The notes below the pieces were generated by a model. That model was given only the letters and a program-made list of their open reading frames with translations, had not been told where the DNA came from and made no database searches. A stretch of 64,000 bases of DNA from Geodermatophilus obscurus DSM 43160. Its GTDB lineage: Bacteria > Actinomycetota > Actinomycetes > Mycobacteriales > Geodermatophilaceae. Shown here in pieces: positions 50,798 through 58,584 of this stretch. A program made the translations under genes and the position numbers. Position 1 is the first letter of the stretch, and each line of letters begins with the position of its first letter. The stretch is from positions 4,278,001 to 4,342,000 of the forward strand of contig NC_013757.1 in the NCBI RefSeq assembly GCF_000025345.1, written 5' to 3'.

Positions 50798-52060
50798 ATG
50801 ACCGATCCCCGCCGCGACATGCTGCCGATGCGCGAGGCCCAGCACTCGTTCGACGTGGTGCTCCGGGGCTACGACCGGCACCAGGTGGCCGAGACGATCG
50901 AGCGCCTCGAGGCCGACATCCAGGTCGCCCTGGCCGACCGCGACGCGGCGATGAGCCGCTCGTCCGACCTCGCCGGCCAGCTCTCGGCGCTGCACGGGGA
51001 GATCGAGCAGCTGCGGCGCAAGGCCGCGTCCTCCGGGCCGGCCACCTTCGAGAACATCAGCGAGCGCATCCAGCACATGCTGCGGCTCGCCGAGGAGGAG
51101 GCGGCGGAGATCCGCCGGTCCGCCGAGCAGGAGGCCCAGGCGCTGCGGGAGCACACCGCCGCCGAGGAGCGGGCGATGCACGAGCGGCACGCCGCCGGGC
51201 AGGCCGAGGTCGACCGGATGATCGCCGAGGCCCGGCAGAACGCCGAGCAGATCGCCAGCAAGGCGCAGATCCGCGCCGACGAGCTGGTCGCCAAGGCCCA
51301 GGAGAAGGTGGCCCGGCTCGACGCCGAGTCCCAGGCCCGGCGGGCGAAGGTCGAGGAGGACTTCGAGATCGCCCAGCGGGCCCGCCGGCAGGAGGCGGCC
51401 CGGCTGGATGAGGAGCGCGATCGCTCGTCGGCGCAGGCAGCCGCGCAGCGGGTTGCCGCGGCCGAGAAGCACGCCACCCAGCTGGTCAGCGACGCCGAAG
51501 CGGCTGCGGCGGCCATCCGTGCGGTGCGGGACGAGCTCACCGGCCGGCTGCTCGAGGTGCGCTCGCTGCTCGAGCGGCTCCCTGGCCTCGGCGACCGGCG
51601 TCCCCAGCCGCAGGCCGGCCCCCGGCCGCCGGCCGCGGTCCGCCCGCAGCCGACCCCCCGCTCCCCGCAGACCGGGCCCGAGCCGGCCCGCGACGAGCAG
51701 CGGCAGTCACAGCCGGTCGGACCGGTCACGGCGCAGCAGCCGGTGGTGCGGCCCACGACGGCACCCCAGCCGGCGCAGCGTCCCGAGCCGCCCGCGGGCA
51801 ACGGCGAGGCGGCCGCGGCACGTCAGCCCACCCGGCCCCCGGCCCCGCCGACGCAGCCCGCCGTCACCCCGGTGGCCGACGCACCGAGCCAGCAGGGAAC
51901 GTCCGACCCGCAGACGACCCAGCAGCTGCGTCCGGTGACCACGGGCAGCACCGCGGCCTCGGCGCCGTCCAGGGTCGACCCGCCGACCCTCGTCCAGCCG
52001 GCGGTCCAACCCGACGCCGCCGACACCGGCAGCCAGCCCGTCACCCCCGGCCGGCGCTGA
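50798..52060 (+). CDS. DivIVA-like coiled-coil protein
   Basis: 420 aa. N-terminal DivIVA-type segment (F-D-V-V-L-R-G-Y-D-R-H-Q-V-A-E-T-I-E-R-L, about 17-40). A long Glu/Ala/Arg-rich coiled coil follows (about 40-265). The Pro/Gln-rich disordered tail (about 270-420) carries repeated A-Q-P, P-Q-P and T-Q-Q units. Such proteins organise polar growth or cell-wall machinery in actinobacteria; it is not the main Wag31/DivIVA, which sits beside the ftsZ cluster. ATG 50798 with GAGGA upstream. Confidence 0.82.
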   Translation: MTDPRRDMLPMREAQHSFDVVLRGYDRHQVAETIERLEADIQVALADRDAAMSRSSDLAGQLSALHGEIEQLRRKAASSGPATFENISERIQHMLRLAEEEAAEIRRSAEQEAQALREHTAAEERAMHERHAAGQAEVDRMIAEARQNAEQIASKAQIRADELVAKAQEKVARLDAESQARRAKVEEDFEIAQRARRQEAARLDEERDRSSAQAAAQRVAAAEKHATQLVSDAEAAAAAIRAVRDELTGRLLEVRSLLERLPGLGDRRPQPQAGPRPPAAVRPQPTPRSPQTGPEPARDEQRQSQPVGPVTAQQPVVRPTTAPQPAQRPEPPAGNGEAAAARQPTRPPAPPTQPAVTPVADAPSQQGTSDPQTTQQLRPVTTGSTAASAPSRVDPPTLVQPAVQPDAADTGSQPVTPGRR

Positions 52061-52116
52061 AAGAGGACCATCCCCCCACCGCTCGCAGGCTCGCGGCGGG
52101 ACCCTGAAGGATGGCC
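52058..52116 (+). repeat. intergenic palindromic element, copy 14, fused to the DivIVA-like stop
   Basis: Begins TGAAAGAGGACCATCC with the stop codon. Core CGCTCGCAGGCTCGCGGCGGG; closing GGATGGCC mirrors GGACCATCC. Confidence 0.75.
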
Positions 52117-52166
52117 GCCGGCGTCCCGCGGGCGGACGCGTCCACGGACGCCGGGGAGGGGGCGAG

Positions 52167-53074
52167 GTGCCCACCCGCCGTGCTCGGCACCGCCAAGCCT
52201 CCGGCGGGCGGCTCGGCCCCCGGCTGCGCGGCCCACTCGGGCTGGTGGTCGTCGCGGCCGAGCTCGTGGCGGTGCTGGCGGCGGCGGTCGTCGCCCTCGT
52301 GGTCGGCGGGGACCGGGCGGACCGGTCGACCGCGGACGGCGGGCGACCGACCGGCGACCTGGGCACCCCCTCCGCCCCTGCGCCGACCACTGCCCCCTCC
52401 GCCTCCCCGGGCCCGTCCCCGGAGGACCCCGCCGGGGCGCTGCTGGAGTGGGCCGAGCGCGAACTGCCGGACGACGCGCGGTTGCGCCCCGCGGACGACG
52501 TCCGCGGCGACCTGCTGACCGCCGGCGCCCCCGACGACCTCGTGGGCACCGAGGAGCCGACCGGCCCGGGCGACCTCGTCCTCACCGTCACCGACGGCGA
52601 GCCGCCGCCCGGGGACCGGGTGGTCGCCCGCTTCGAGAGGCTCACCGTTCTCGACCCGTCCCCGGGGATGCCGACGCCCGAGCAGCTCGACCGGCGGCGG
52701 GCGCTGGCCGAGGCCGTGCTGGCCAACCCGACCACGCGCGCACCGGAGGAGGCGGCCGTGGTGCTGCGGTCGGCCGACGTCGACATGCGGCTGATGTCGC
52801 TGCTGGCCGTGCTGACCGCCCGCGAGGGCCTCTCCGTCGCGGCCTTCCCGCGCACCGACGGGGCCGAGGGACCGGCCCGCAGCGTGCTGCTCGCGGCGGT
52901 GGGCAGTGCACCGGTGGGGGCCGGGCAGCCGGCGACCGAACCGCTGCGGACCTGGCTGGAGGCGCAGCTGCCCCCTTCGCCCCCGACTCCGTCGAGGTCA
53001 CCGCGGACGGCGTCCTGCTGTCCTACCGCTACGCGTCCGAGCCCGACGCGCTGGTCGCCGAGGTCTCCCCGTGA
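52167..53074 (+). pseudogene. membrane-anchored protein with a frameshift near the C-terminus
   Basis: GTG 52167 (GGGGAGGGGGCGAG upstream) opens a protein with one N-terminal helix (about 23-48), a Pro/Ser/Thr-rich linker and an extracellular domain of about 190 residues. The frame leaves the coding pattern after T-W-L-E-A-Q-L-P, at a run of five C (52971-52975). The +2 frame then gives F-A-P-D-S-V-E-V-T-A-D-G-V-L-L-S-Y-R-Y and a stop at 53074. One additional C would restore a protein of about 302 aa. Either a sequencing error or a real recent frameshift. Family not recognised. Confidence 0.65.
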
Positions 53075-53157
53075 CGCTCGGTTGGACAGGGATCGCGAGG
53101 AGTGCGCGAATGGACGCCTGGACCGGCGTCCGGTCCCCCGAGACCGCTGGAGGAACC

Positions 53158-54009
53158 GTGCACCGCTGGACCCGCGTGCTGGCCGTCACCGCCGTGACCG
53201 CCGGGACGGTGCTCGTGGCTCCCTCCGGGGCCGGTGCCGCCGGGACCGGGCTGTTGCGCCTGGCCCACCTGTCCCCCGACACCCCGGCGGTCGACGTGTA
53301 CGTCGACTCGGTCGCCGACCCCGGTGACGGGACGGCGCTGCTCACCGTGCCCGGCGTCGGCTACGGGACCATCTCCGACTACCAGGACGTGCCCGAGGGC
53401 GTCTACACCGTCAGCATGCGCGAGGCCGGGGCCGACCCGGCCACTCCGCCGGTGCTGTCCACCACCGTGCAGGTCGGCAGCGACAGCGCACGCACCGTCG
53501 CCGGGGTGGGCCGCTTCGCCGACCTGGGCCTGGAGGTGCTCGAGGACGACCTGACGCTCCCGCCGTCCGGGCAGGCGCGGGTGCGGGTGGTGTCCGCCGC
53601 GGCCAACGCGCCGACCCTCGACGCCGCGGCCGGCGGCACCCGGATCGCCGGGGACCTGGCCTTCGCCGAGGCCGGTGGGTACACCGCCGTGCCCGGCGAC
53701 GAGGGCCGCCTGCAGGTGACCGTGGACGGCGAGGTGACCGAGCTGCCGCTCGACCTCGCCGCGGGCTCGGTCTACAGCCTCTTCGTCCTCGACCGGCCCG
53801 GGGGCGGGCTGACCGTGCGCACCGTCCTGGACGCCGCGGGCTCCGGTGTGGTCCCGACCGGCGGCGTGGAGACCGGCGCCGGCGGCACCGCGGCCGGGGA
53901 GCTGGAGCCGGGCCTCGTCGGCGGTGCCGTCGGGCTCACCCTGCTGACCGGCCTGGCCCTGGCCCGGCGGTCGCGGCGGGGTCCCGCGCGGCGCGCAGGC
54001 CGGTCCTGA
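53158..54009 (+). CDS. secreted DUF4397 protein with C-terminal anchor
   Basis: 283 aa. Signal peptide (1-28, ...P-S-G-A-G-A-A), then two DUF4397-type beta domains (L-R-L-A-H-L-S-P-D-T-P-A-V-D-V-Y-V-D, and R-V-R-V-V-S-A-A-A-N-A-P). C-terminal hydrophobic helix (L-V-G-G-A-V-G-L-T-L-L-T-G-L-A) and an Arg-rich tail, the shape of a sortase sorting signal. No L-P-x-T-G is present; V-P-T-G-G-V-E-T-G is the nearest motif. The GTG at 53158 has GGAGGA upstream. The next gene, 10 bp on, is a class F sortase, which probably acts on it. Confidence 0.85.
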   Translation: MHRWTRVLAVTAVTAGTVLVAPSGAGAAGTGLLRLAHLSPDTPAVDVYVDSVADPGDGTALLTVPGVGYGTISDYQDVPEGVYTVSMREAGADPATPPVLSTTVQVGSDSARTVAGVGRFADLGLEVLEDDLTLPPSGQARVRVVSAAANAPTLDAAAGGTRIAGDLAFAEAGGYTAVPGDEGRLQVTVDGEVTELPLDLAAGSVYSLFVLDRPGGGLTVRTVLDAAGSGVVPTGGVETGAGGTAAGELEPGLVGGAVGLTLLTGLALARRSRRGPARRAGRS

Positions 54010-54019
54010 GGCCCGGCCG

Positions 54020-54652
54020 GTGAGCCGTCACCGGGAGCCGCGGCGGCCACTGCTGCCGCTCATCCGGGGGGTGGTCGCCGGCACCGCGGTGGTCGCCGGC
54101 ACGGTGGCGCTGGTGCCCCCCGGCGGCGCCGGGACCGCCGGGACCGCCGGGGCCGCGTCGGCCGTGGACTCCCCCGTCCCGGTGGTCGCCGAGCGCGGCA
54201 CGGAGCGGACGGCGGCAGCGCCGGTCCGCGTGCGCGTGCCGGCCATCGGCGTGGACAGCGAGCTGCTGCGGCTCGGCACCGACGCCGCCGGCGTCCTCGT
54301 GCCGCCGGACGACTTCGGCCGGGCCGGGTGGTTCGCCGACGGCGCCGTCCCCGGCGACGTAGGGCCGGCGGTGGTCGCCGGGCACGTCGACTCGGTCGAC
54401 GGGCCGGCGGTCTTCTCCCGCCTGGGCGAGCTCGGGCCCGGTGCCGAGGTGCTCGTCGACCGCGAGGACGGGACGACGGCGCGGTTCGCCGTCACCGACG
54501 TCGGCCGGTACCCGAAGCCCGACTTCCCGACCGAGTCGGTCTACGGGCCCACCCCGCGGGCGGAGCTGCGGCTGGTCACCTGCGGCGGCGAGTTCGACCG
54601 CTCGCGCGGCAGCTACGAGGACAACGTCGTGGTCTTCGCCCGGGCGAGGTGA
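54020..54652 (+). CDS. class F sortase
   Basis: 210 aa. N-terminal signal-anchor (about 10-35), then a sortase fold starting P-V-R-V-R-V-P-A-I-G-V-D-S. Catalytic His122 (VAGHVDS), Cys188 (LVTCGG) and Arg196 (SRGSYEDNVVVF). Cleaves a sorting signal and attaches the protein to the envelope; the adjacent DUF4397 protein is the likely substrate. GTG 54020 with GAGG upstream. Confidence 0.92.
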   Translation: MSRHREPRRPLLPLIRGVVAGTAVVAGTVALVPPGGAGTAGTAGAASAVDSPVPVVAERGTERTAAAPVRVRVPAIGVDSELLRLGTDAAGVLVPPDDFGRAGWFADGAVPGDVGPAVVAGHVDSVDGPAVFSRLGELGPGAEVLVDREDGTTARFAVTDVGRYPKPDFPTESVYGPTPRAELRLVTCGGEFDRSRGSYEDNVVVFARAR

Positions 54653-54718
54653 TGGAACGGCCCCGCTGCAGGGTCCCGCGCCGAGCCTGCGAGGCGTGGG
54701 GGGCAGCGGGGTCCTTCA
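54650..54718. repeat. intergenic palindromic element, copy 15, stop codon at both ends
   Basis: Runs from the sortase TGA (TGATGGAACGGCCCCGCTG) to the TGA of the convergent zinc-ribbon gene (minus strand TGAAGGACCCCGCTG). Core GAGCCTGCGAGGCG. Confidence 0.75.
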
Positions 54719-54955
54719 CCAACGGCGGTGCACCCGCGCGGACCAGCAGGACGCGTGCCAGTGCCGGCGCCGGTCGGCGGCCGACTCGGTGTCCCAGGGG
54801 TCGAGGTCGGAGTCGCGCGGATAGGCCGGCCAGGTCACCAGGTGCGGCGTCCCCGGGAGGATCTCCTGGTCGCACCCCGGGCAGCGGTAGGTCTTGCCGC
54901 TCGCGGCGCCGGTGATCCGCCGCACCACCCAGTCGCCGTCGGCCGCCTCCTCCAC
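54716..54955 (-). CDS. small zinc-ribbon protein
   Basis: 79 aa with the start at GTG 54955. One CxxC (Y-R-C-P-G-C-D-Q-E-I) and H-W-H-A-S-C-W supply likely zinc ligands. A similar short protein is widespread in actinobacteria beside fatty-acid genes, sometimes called ATP/GTP-binding; function unproven. An in-frame GTG at 55024 would add 23 Arg-rich residues, but these are encoded by the 14-bp hairpin at 54972-55003, so I prefer the downstream start. Confidence 0.7.
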   Translation of the reverse strand: MEEAADGDWVVRRITGAASGKTYRCPGCDQEILPGTPHLVTWPAYPRDSDLDPWDTESAADRRRHWHASCWSARVHRRW

Positions 54956-54971
54956 GGCCTCGGGACGGCGC

Positions 54972-55003
54972 AGGGGGTCGCGGCCCGCAGGCCGCGATCC
55001 CCT
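54972..55003. terminator. hairpin downstream of the hydroxyacyl-CoA dehydrogenase
   Basis: 14-bp stem AGGGGGTCGCGGCC / GGCCGCGATCCCCT with one G-T position and a 4-base loop, starting 26 bp after the stop. Confidence 0.7.
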
Positions 55004-55028
55004 CCGAACGCCGCGCCGGGGCACCGGC

Positions 55029-56810
55029 TCAGCGGCGCGCGTGGTCCCGGAACCCGCGGCCGGCCTTGCGGCCCAGGTACCCGGCGGTGACCAGGTGCTC
55101 GAGGAGCGGGGCCGGCGCGAAGCCGGGCTCGCGGAACTCGGTGTAGAGCTCCCGTTCGATCGCCAGGGACACGTCGAGCCCGACGACGTCCAGCAGCTCG
55201 AACGGGCCCATCGGGTAGCCGCAGCCGACCTTCATGGCGGCGTCGATGTCGTCGGCGGTCGCGTAGTGCGCCTCGAGCATCTTGACCGCGTCGTTGAGGT
55301 ACGGGAACAGCAGCGCGTTAACGATGAACCCGGCCCGGTCGGTGCAGGACACCGCGTGCTTGCCCAGGCGCTGCGACACCGCGTGCGCGGTCGCCGCGAC
55401 GTCGGGCGCGGTGGGGATCGTCGAGACGACCTCCACCAGCTTCATCACCTGCGCCGGGTTGAAGAAGTGCATGCCGACGACGTCCTCCGGCCGGCCGCTG
55501 GCCTTGGCGCACTCGATGACCGGGAGGCTGGAGGTCGTAGTGGCCAGCACGGCGCCGGGCTTGGCGATCTCGCCGAGGTTGGCGAACAGCGCCTCCTTGA
55601 CCGGCAGCGACTCCACGACGGCCTCGATGACCAGGTCGCGGTCGCCGAGGTCGTCGAGCGACGTCGTCCCGCCGACCCGGGCGAGCACCTCGTCGCGCGC
55701 GGCCTCGTCGAGCCGGCCGCGCTGCACCTGCTTCTCCAGCGACTTCGCCAGCGCCGTGCGGACCGCCTCGACCTTCTCCGGCGACCGGGCGACGAAGCGG
55801 ACGTCGTAGCCGCCCCTGGCGACGACCTCGATGATCCCGGTAGCCATCGTCCCCGAGCCGACGACGCCGACCGTGCGCACCTCGCGGGCGCCCTGCGCGG
55901 CCCCGCCCTCGGCCGGGGTCTGCGCGTCCGGCACCACCTCGGCGGAGTCGCGGCCGGCGTAGGTGTAGAAGCCGCGGCCGGACTTCCGGCCCAGCAGACC
56001 CGCGGTCATCATCTGCTTGATGATCGGGGTGGGCGCGTGCAGCCGGTCGCGGGACTGCCGGTACATCGTCTCGAGGATCTCGTAGGCGGTGTCGATGCCG
56101 ATGAGGTCCATGAGTGCCAGCGGACCCATCGGCAGGCCGCAGCCCAGCCGCATGGCCGCGTCGATGTCCTCACGGCTGGCGTAGCGGTTCTCGTACATGG
56201 AGACCGCGTGGTTGAGGTAGCCGAACAGCAGCGCGTTGGCGATGAAGCCGGCCTTGTCGCCGATGGTGACGTCGACCTTGCCCAGCCGCTCGGCCAGCGC
56301 CTCGACGTCCTCGATGACCGAGGGTTCGGTCACCACCGTGCGCACCACCTCGACCAGCTTCATGACCGGCGCCGGGTTGAAGAAGTGCATCCCGATGACC
56401 TTGCCCGGCCGCCCGGTCGCCACCGAGATCTCGGTGACCGACAGGCTCGAGGTGTTGGTGGCCAAGATGGTGTCCGGCGGGCAGATCTTGTCCAGCGCCG
56501 AGAAGATCTCGCGCTTGAGCTCCAGCCGCTCGGGCACGGCCTCGATGACGAGCTCGGCCTGCGCCAGGTCCTCCAGCGAGGTGCCGAACCGGATCCGGCC
56601 GAGGATGGCGTCGCGCTCGGCGGCGTCGAGCTTGCCGCGCTGGACCGCCCGCCCGCTGGAGTGCTCCAGGTGCTCCCGTCCGCGGGCCACGGCTGCCTCG
56701 TCGACGTCCACGGCGGTCACCGACAGGCCGGCCCGGGCGAGCACCTCGGCGATGCCGGCACCCATCGTGCCCAGCCCCACCACGCCGACCTCGGTCAGTT
56801 CTCTGGCCAC
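55029..56810 (-). CDS. double 3-hydroxyacyl-CoA dehydrogenase
   Basis: 593 aa made of two complete 3-hydroxybutyryl-CoA dehydrogenase units. The first has G-L-G-T-M-G (12-17), T-N-T-S-S-L and His142 (GMHFFNP). The second starts near residue 310 with V-G-S-G-T-M-A and repeats T-T-T-S-S-L and G-M-H-F-F-N-P. Both also keep the C-terminal F-I-x-N-A-L-L-F and Y-P/L-P-M-G-P motifs, so both may be active. Interconverts acetoacetyl-CoA-type and 3-hydroxyacyl-CoA. GTG 56810 with GGAGAT upstream. Fits beta-oxidation or the reductive step before Ccr. Confidence 0.93.
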   Translation of the reverse strand: MARELTEVGVVGLGTMGAGIAEVLARAGLSVTAVDVDEAAVARGREHLEHSSGRAVQRGKLDAAERDAILGRIRFGTSLEDLAQAELVIEAVPERLELKREIFSALDKICPPDTILATNTSSLSVTEISVATGRPGKVIGMHFFNPAPVMKLVEVVRTVVTEPSVIEDVEALAERLGKVDVTIGDKAGFIANALLFGYLNHAVSMYENRYASREDIDAAMRLGCGLPMGPLALMDLIGIDTAYEILETMYRQSRDRLHAPTPIIKQMMTAGLLGRKSGRGFYTYAGRDSAEVVPDAQTPAEGGAAQGAREVRTVGVVGSGTMATGIIEVVARGGYDVRFVARSPEKVEAVRTALAKSLEKQVQRGRLDEAARDEVLARVGGTTSLDDLGDRDLVIEAVVESLPVKEALFANLGEIAKPGAVLATTTSSLPVIECAKASGRPEDVVGMHFFNPAQVMKLVEVVSTIPTAPDVAATAHAVSQRLGKHAVSCTDRAGFIVNALLFPYLNDAVKMLEAHYATADDIDAAMKVGCGYPMGPFELLDVVGLDVSLAIERELYTEFREPGFAPAPLLEHLVTAGYLGRKAGRGFRDHARR

Positions 56811-56863
56811 GCTGCCATCTCCTCTGCGCCGGCGCCCGGCCCCGGGCACCCCCGTCCGCGATC

Positions 56864-56892
56864 GGGGGCAGTCTCGCACCCGGACTGCCCCC
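56864..56892. terminator. hairpin downstream of nucS
   Basis: Perfect 10-bp stem GGGGGCAGTC / GACTGCCCCC with a 9-base loop, between nucS and the dehydrogenase gene, both leftward. Confidence 0.7.
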
Positions 56893-56898
56893 ACCTGC

Positions 56899-56910
56899 TA
56901 CCGGCCGATG
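56899..56910 (-). promoter_or_regulatory. degenerate copy of the TACCGGCCGGTA palindrome
   Basis: TACCGGCCGATG on the plus strand matches 10 of 12 positions of the etfBA/ccr site. It lies about 90 bp upstream of the hydroxyacyl-CoA dehydrogenase start. Confidence 0.35.
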
Positions 56911-56922
56911 AGGGGTCCCCGT

Positions 56923-57594
56923 TCAGAACAGCCGCTGCGAGGGGTCGTCGGTGCCCTTGAGGACGGCGTAGTCGACGGTCAGGCACTCGATGCCGCGGTC
57001 GCCCGCGAGCACCCGCGCCTGGGGCTTGATCTCCTGAGCGGCGAAGACCCCGCGCACCGGCGCCAGCAGCGGGTCGCGGTTGAGCAGCTCGAGGTAGCGG
57101 GTCAGCTGCTCCACGCCGTCGATCTCGCCGCGGCGCTTGACCTCGACGGCCACGGTGGTGCCGTCGGCGTCGCGGCAGAGCAGGTCCACCGGCCCGATCG
57201 CGGTCGGGTACTCGCGGCGGACCAGCGACCAGCCGGCCCCGAAGGTCTCCACGTGCAGCGCGAGCAGCCGCTGCAGCTCCGCCTCGACGCCGTCCTTCTG
57301 CAGGCCCGGGTCGACCCCGAGCTCGTGGGAGCTGTCGTGCTCGACGGACTCGATCGTGATGATCAGCTGCTCGCCGGCCTTGTTGGTGACCGTCCAGGTG
57401 CCCACGCCGTCGACCAGCTCGTCCTTGAACGAGCACGGCGGGGTCATCCAGTTCAGCGGTTTATAGGCGCGGTCGTCGGCGTGCACCGACACCGACCCGT
57501 CGGCCTTGACCAGCAGCAGCCGCGGCGCCATGGGCAGGTGGGCGGTCAGCCGCCCCACGTAGTCGACCGAGCAGCGGGCGATGACCAGGCGCAC
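56923..57594 (-). CDS. nucS: mismatch-specific endonuclease NucS (EndoMS)
   Basis: 223 aa. Cuts both strands at mismatches; it is the non-canonical mismatch repair enzyme of actinobacteria lacking MutS/MutL. N-terminal dimerisation domain, then the PD-(D/E)XK nuclease with Asp137 (GPVDLL), Glu151 and Lys153 (AVEVKRRG). GTG 57594; a TACCGT box 8 nt upstream suggests a leaderless transcript. Confidence 0.97.
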   Translation of the reverse strand: MRLVIARCSVDYVGRLTAHLPMAPRLLLVKADGSVSVHADDRAYKPLNWMTPPCSFKDELVDGVGTWTVTNKAGEQLIITIESVEHDSSHELGVDPGLQKDGVEAELQRLLALHVETFGAGWSLVRREYPTAIGPVDLLCRDADGTTVAVEVKRRGEIDGVEQLTRYLELLNRDPLLAPVRGVFAAQEIKPQARVLAGDRGIECLTVDYAVLKGTDDPSQRLF

Positions 57595-57602
57595 GGGGAC
57601 CG

Positions 57603-57608
57603 ACGGTA
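57603..57608 (-). promoter_or_regulatory. -10-like box of nucS
   Basis: TACCGT on the minus strand, eight bases before the GTG. Confidence 0.4.
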
Positions 57609-57671
57609 CCGAACCGGCAACGAACGGCCCGGAGCGACGGGGTGCCCGCCGCGGCACGGCATCCTGACCAG

Positions 57672-58529
57672 GTGAGACGCGCCCCGCTGTCCGCAGTCCT
57701 GGCCCTGCTCGCGCTGGTGAGCGGCTGCGCCGGCAGCGGTGGCGACGCCGCAGCTCCCCGGCCGACGCCCGGCTCCGACGGGCCGGGCCGGCTGGTGCTG
57801 GAGGTCGAGCACGTCCGCGGCTCCACCACGCCGGAGGCGCTGGCCGCCCGGGTGCCGCTGGTCGCCGTGTACGGCGACGGCCGAGTCGTGACCCCCGGAG
57901 CGCAGATCGAGGTCCACCCGCCGCCGGCGCTGCCGTCCCTGCAGGTGTGGCGGCTGGACGCCGACGGCGTGCAGACGGTCGTCGACCGCGCCGTCGCGGC
58001 CGGCGTGACGGGCACCGCCGACCTCGGCACCCCACCGGTCGCGGACGCCCCGGCCACCCGGTTCACCCTCGTCACCGACGGGGGGACGGCGGTGCGCGAG
58101 GTCGAGGCGCTGTTCGAGCTGCCCGGGGACAGCGGGCTCACCCCGGAGCAGCAGGCGGCGCGCGGGGAACTGCTCGGCCTGCTGGAGGTGCTGACGTCGC
58201 CGGAGCCGCTGGGCGCCACCGGCTCCGAGCTCTACGAGGCCGCGGCGGTGGCCCCCGTCGTCGCGCCGTGGACGCAGCCCGCCGACCCTGCGCTGGTGCA
58301 GCCGGAGGCACCCTGGCCGGGTCCGGCGCTGCCCGGCGAACCGTTGCCGGGCGGGCTGGGCCTGTCCTGCGTCGTCGCCCGCGGCGCCGAGGCCGAGGCC
58401 GTGCTCGCCGCCGCGGCGTCGGCCACCACCCTGACGCCGTGGGTCGCCGGCGACGGCAGCCGGTGGTCGCTGACGCTGCGCCCGCCGCTCCCGCACGAGA
58501 CCGGCTGCGCCGACCTCGTCAGCGGCTGA
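57672..58529 (+). CDS. lipoprotein of unknown function
   Basis: 285 aa. Lipobox L-V-S-G-C at about 15-19 after a short signal peptide. The mature protein starts with a Gly/Pro-rich stretch, then [10 protein letters not shown], and [10 protein letters not shown] (a common actinobacterial secreted motif). Two cysteines near the C-terminus could form a disulfide. I do not recognise a named family. GTG 57672; divergent from nucS with 77 bp between. Confidence 0.75.
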   Translation: MRRAPLSAVLALLALVSGCAGSGGDAAAPRPTPGSDGPGRLVLEVEHVRGSTTPEALAARVPLVAVYGDGRVVTPGAQIEVHPPPALPSLQVWRLDADGVQTVVDRAVAAGVTGTADLGTPPVADAPATRFTLVTDGGTAVREVEALFELPGDSGLTPEQQAARGELLGLLEVLTSPEPLGATGSELYEAAAVAPVVAPWTQPADPALVQPEAPWPGPALPGEPLPGGLGLSCVVARGAEAEAVLAAAASATTLTPWVAGDGSRWSLTLRPPLPHETGCADLVSG

Positions 58530-58534
58530 GATGG

Positions 58535-58572
58535 CACAGGCCCGGCCCTCCGGACGGAGGACCGGGCCTGTG
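58535..58572. terminator. bidirectional hairpin
   Basis: 11-bp outer stem CACAGGCCCGG / CCGGGCCTGTG, one mismatch, then a CCTCCG / CGGAGG inner stem. Lies between the convergent lipoprotein and symporter genes. Confidence 0.8.
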
Positions 58573-58584
58573 GGAGCCGGACGG

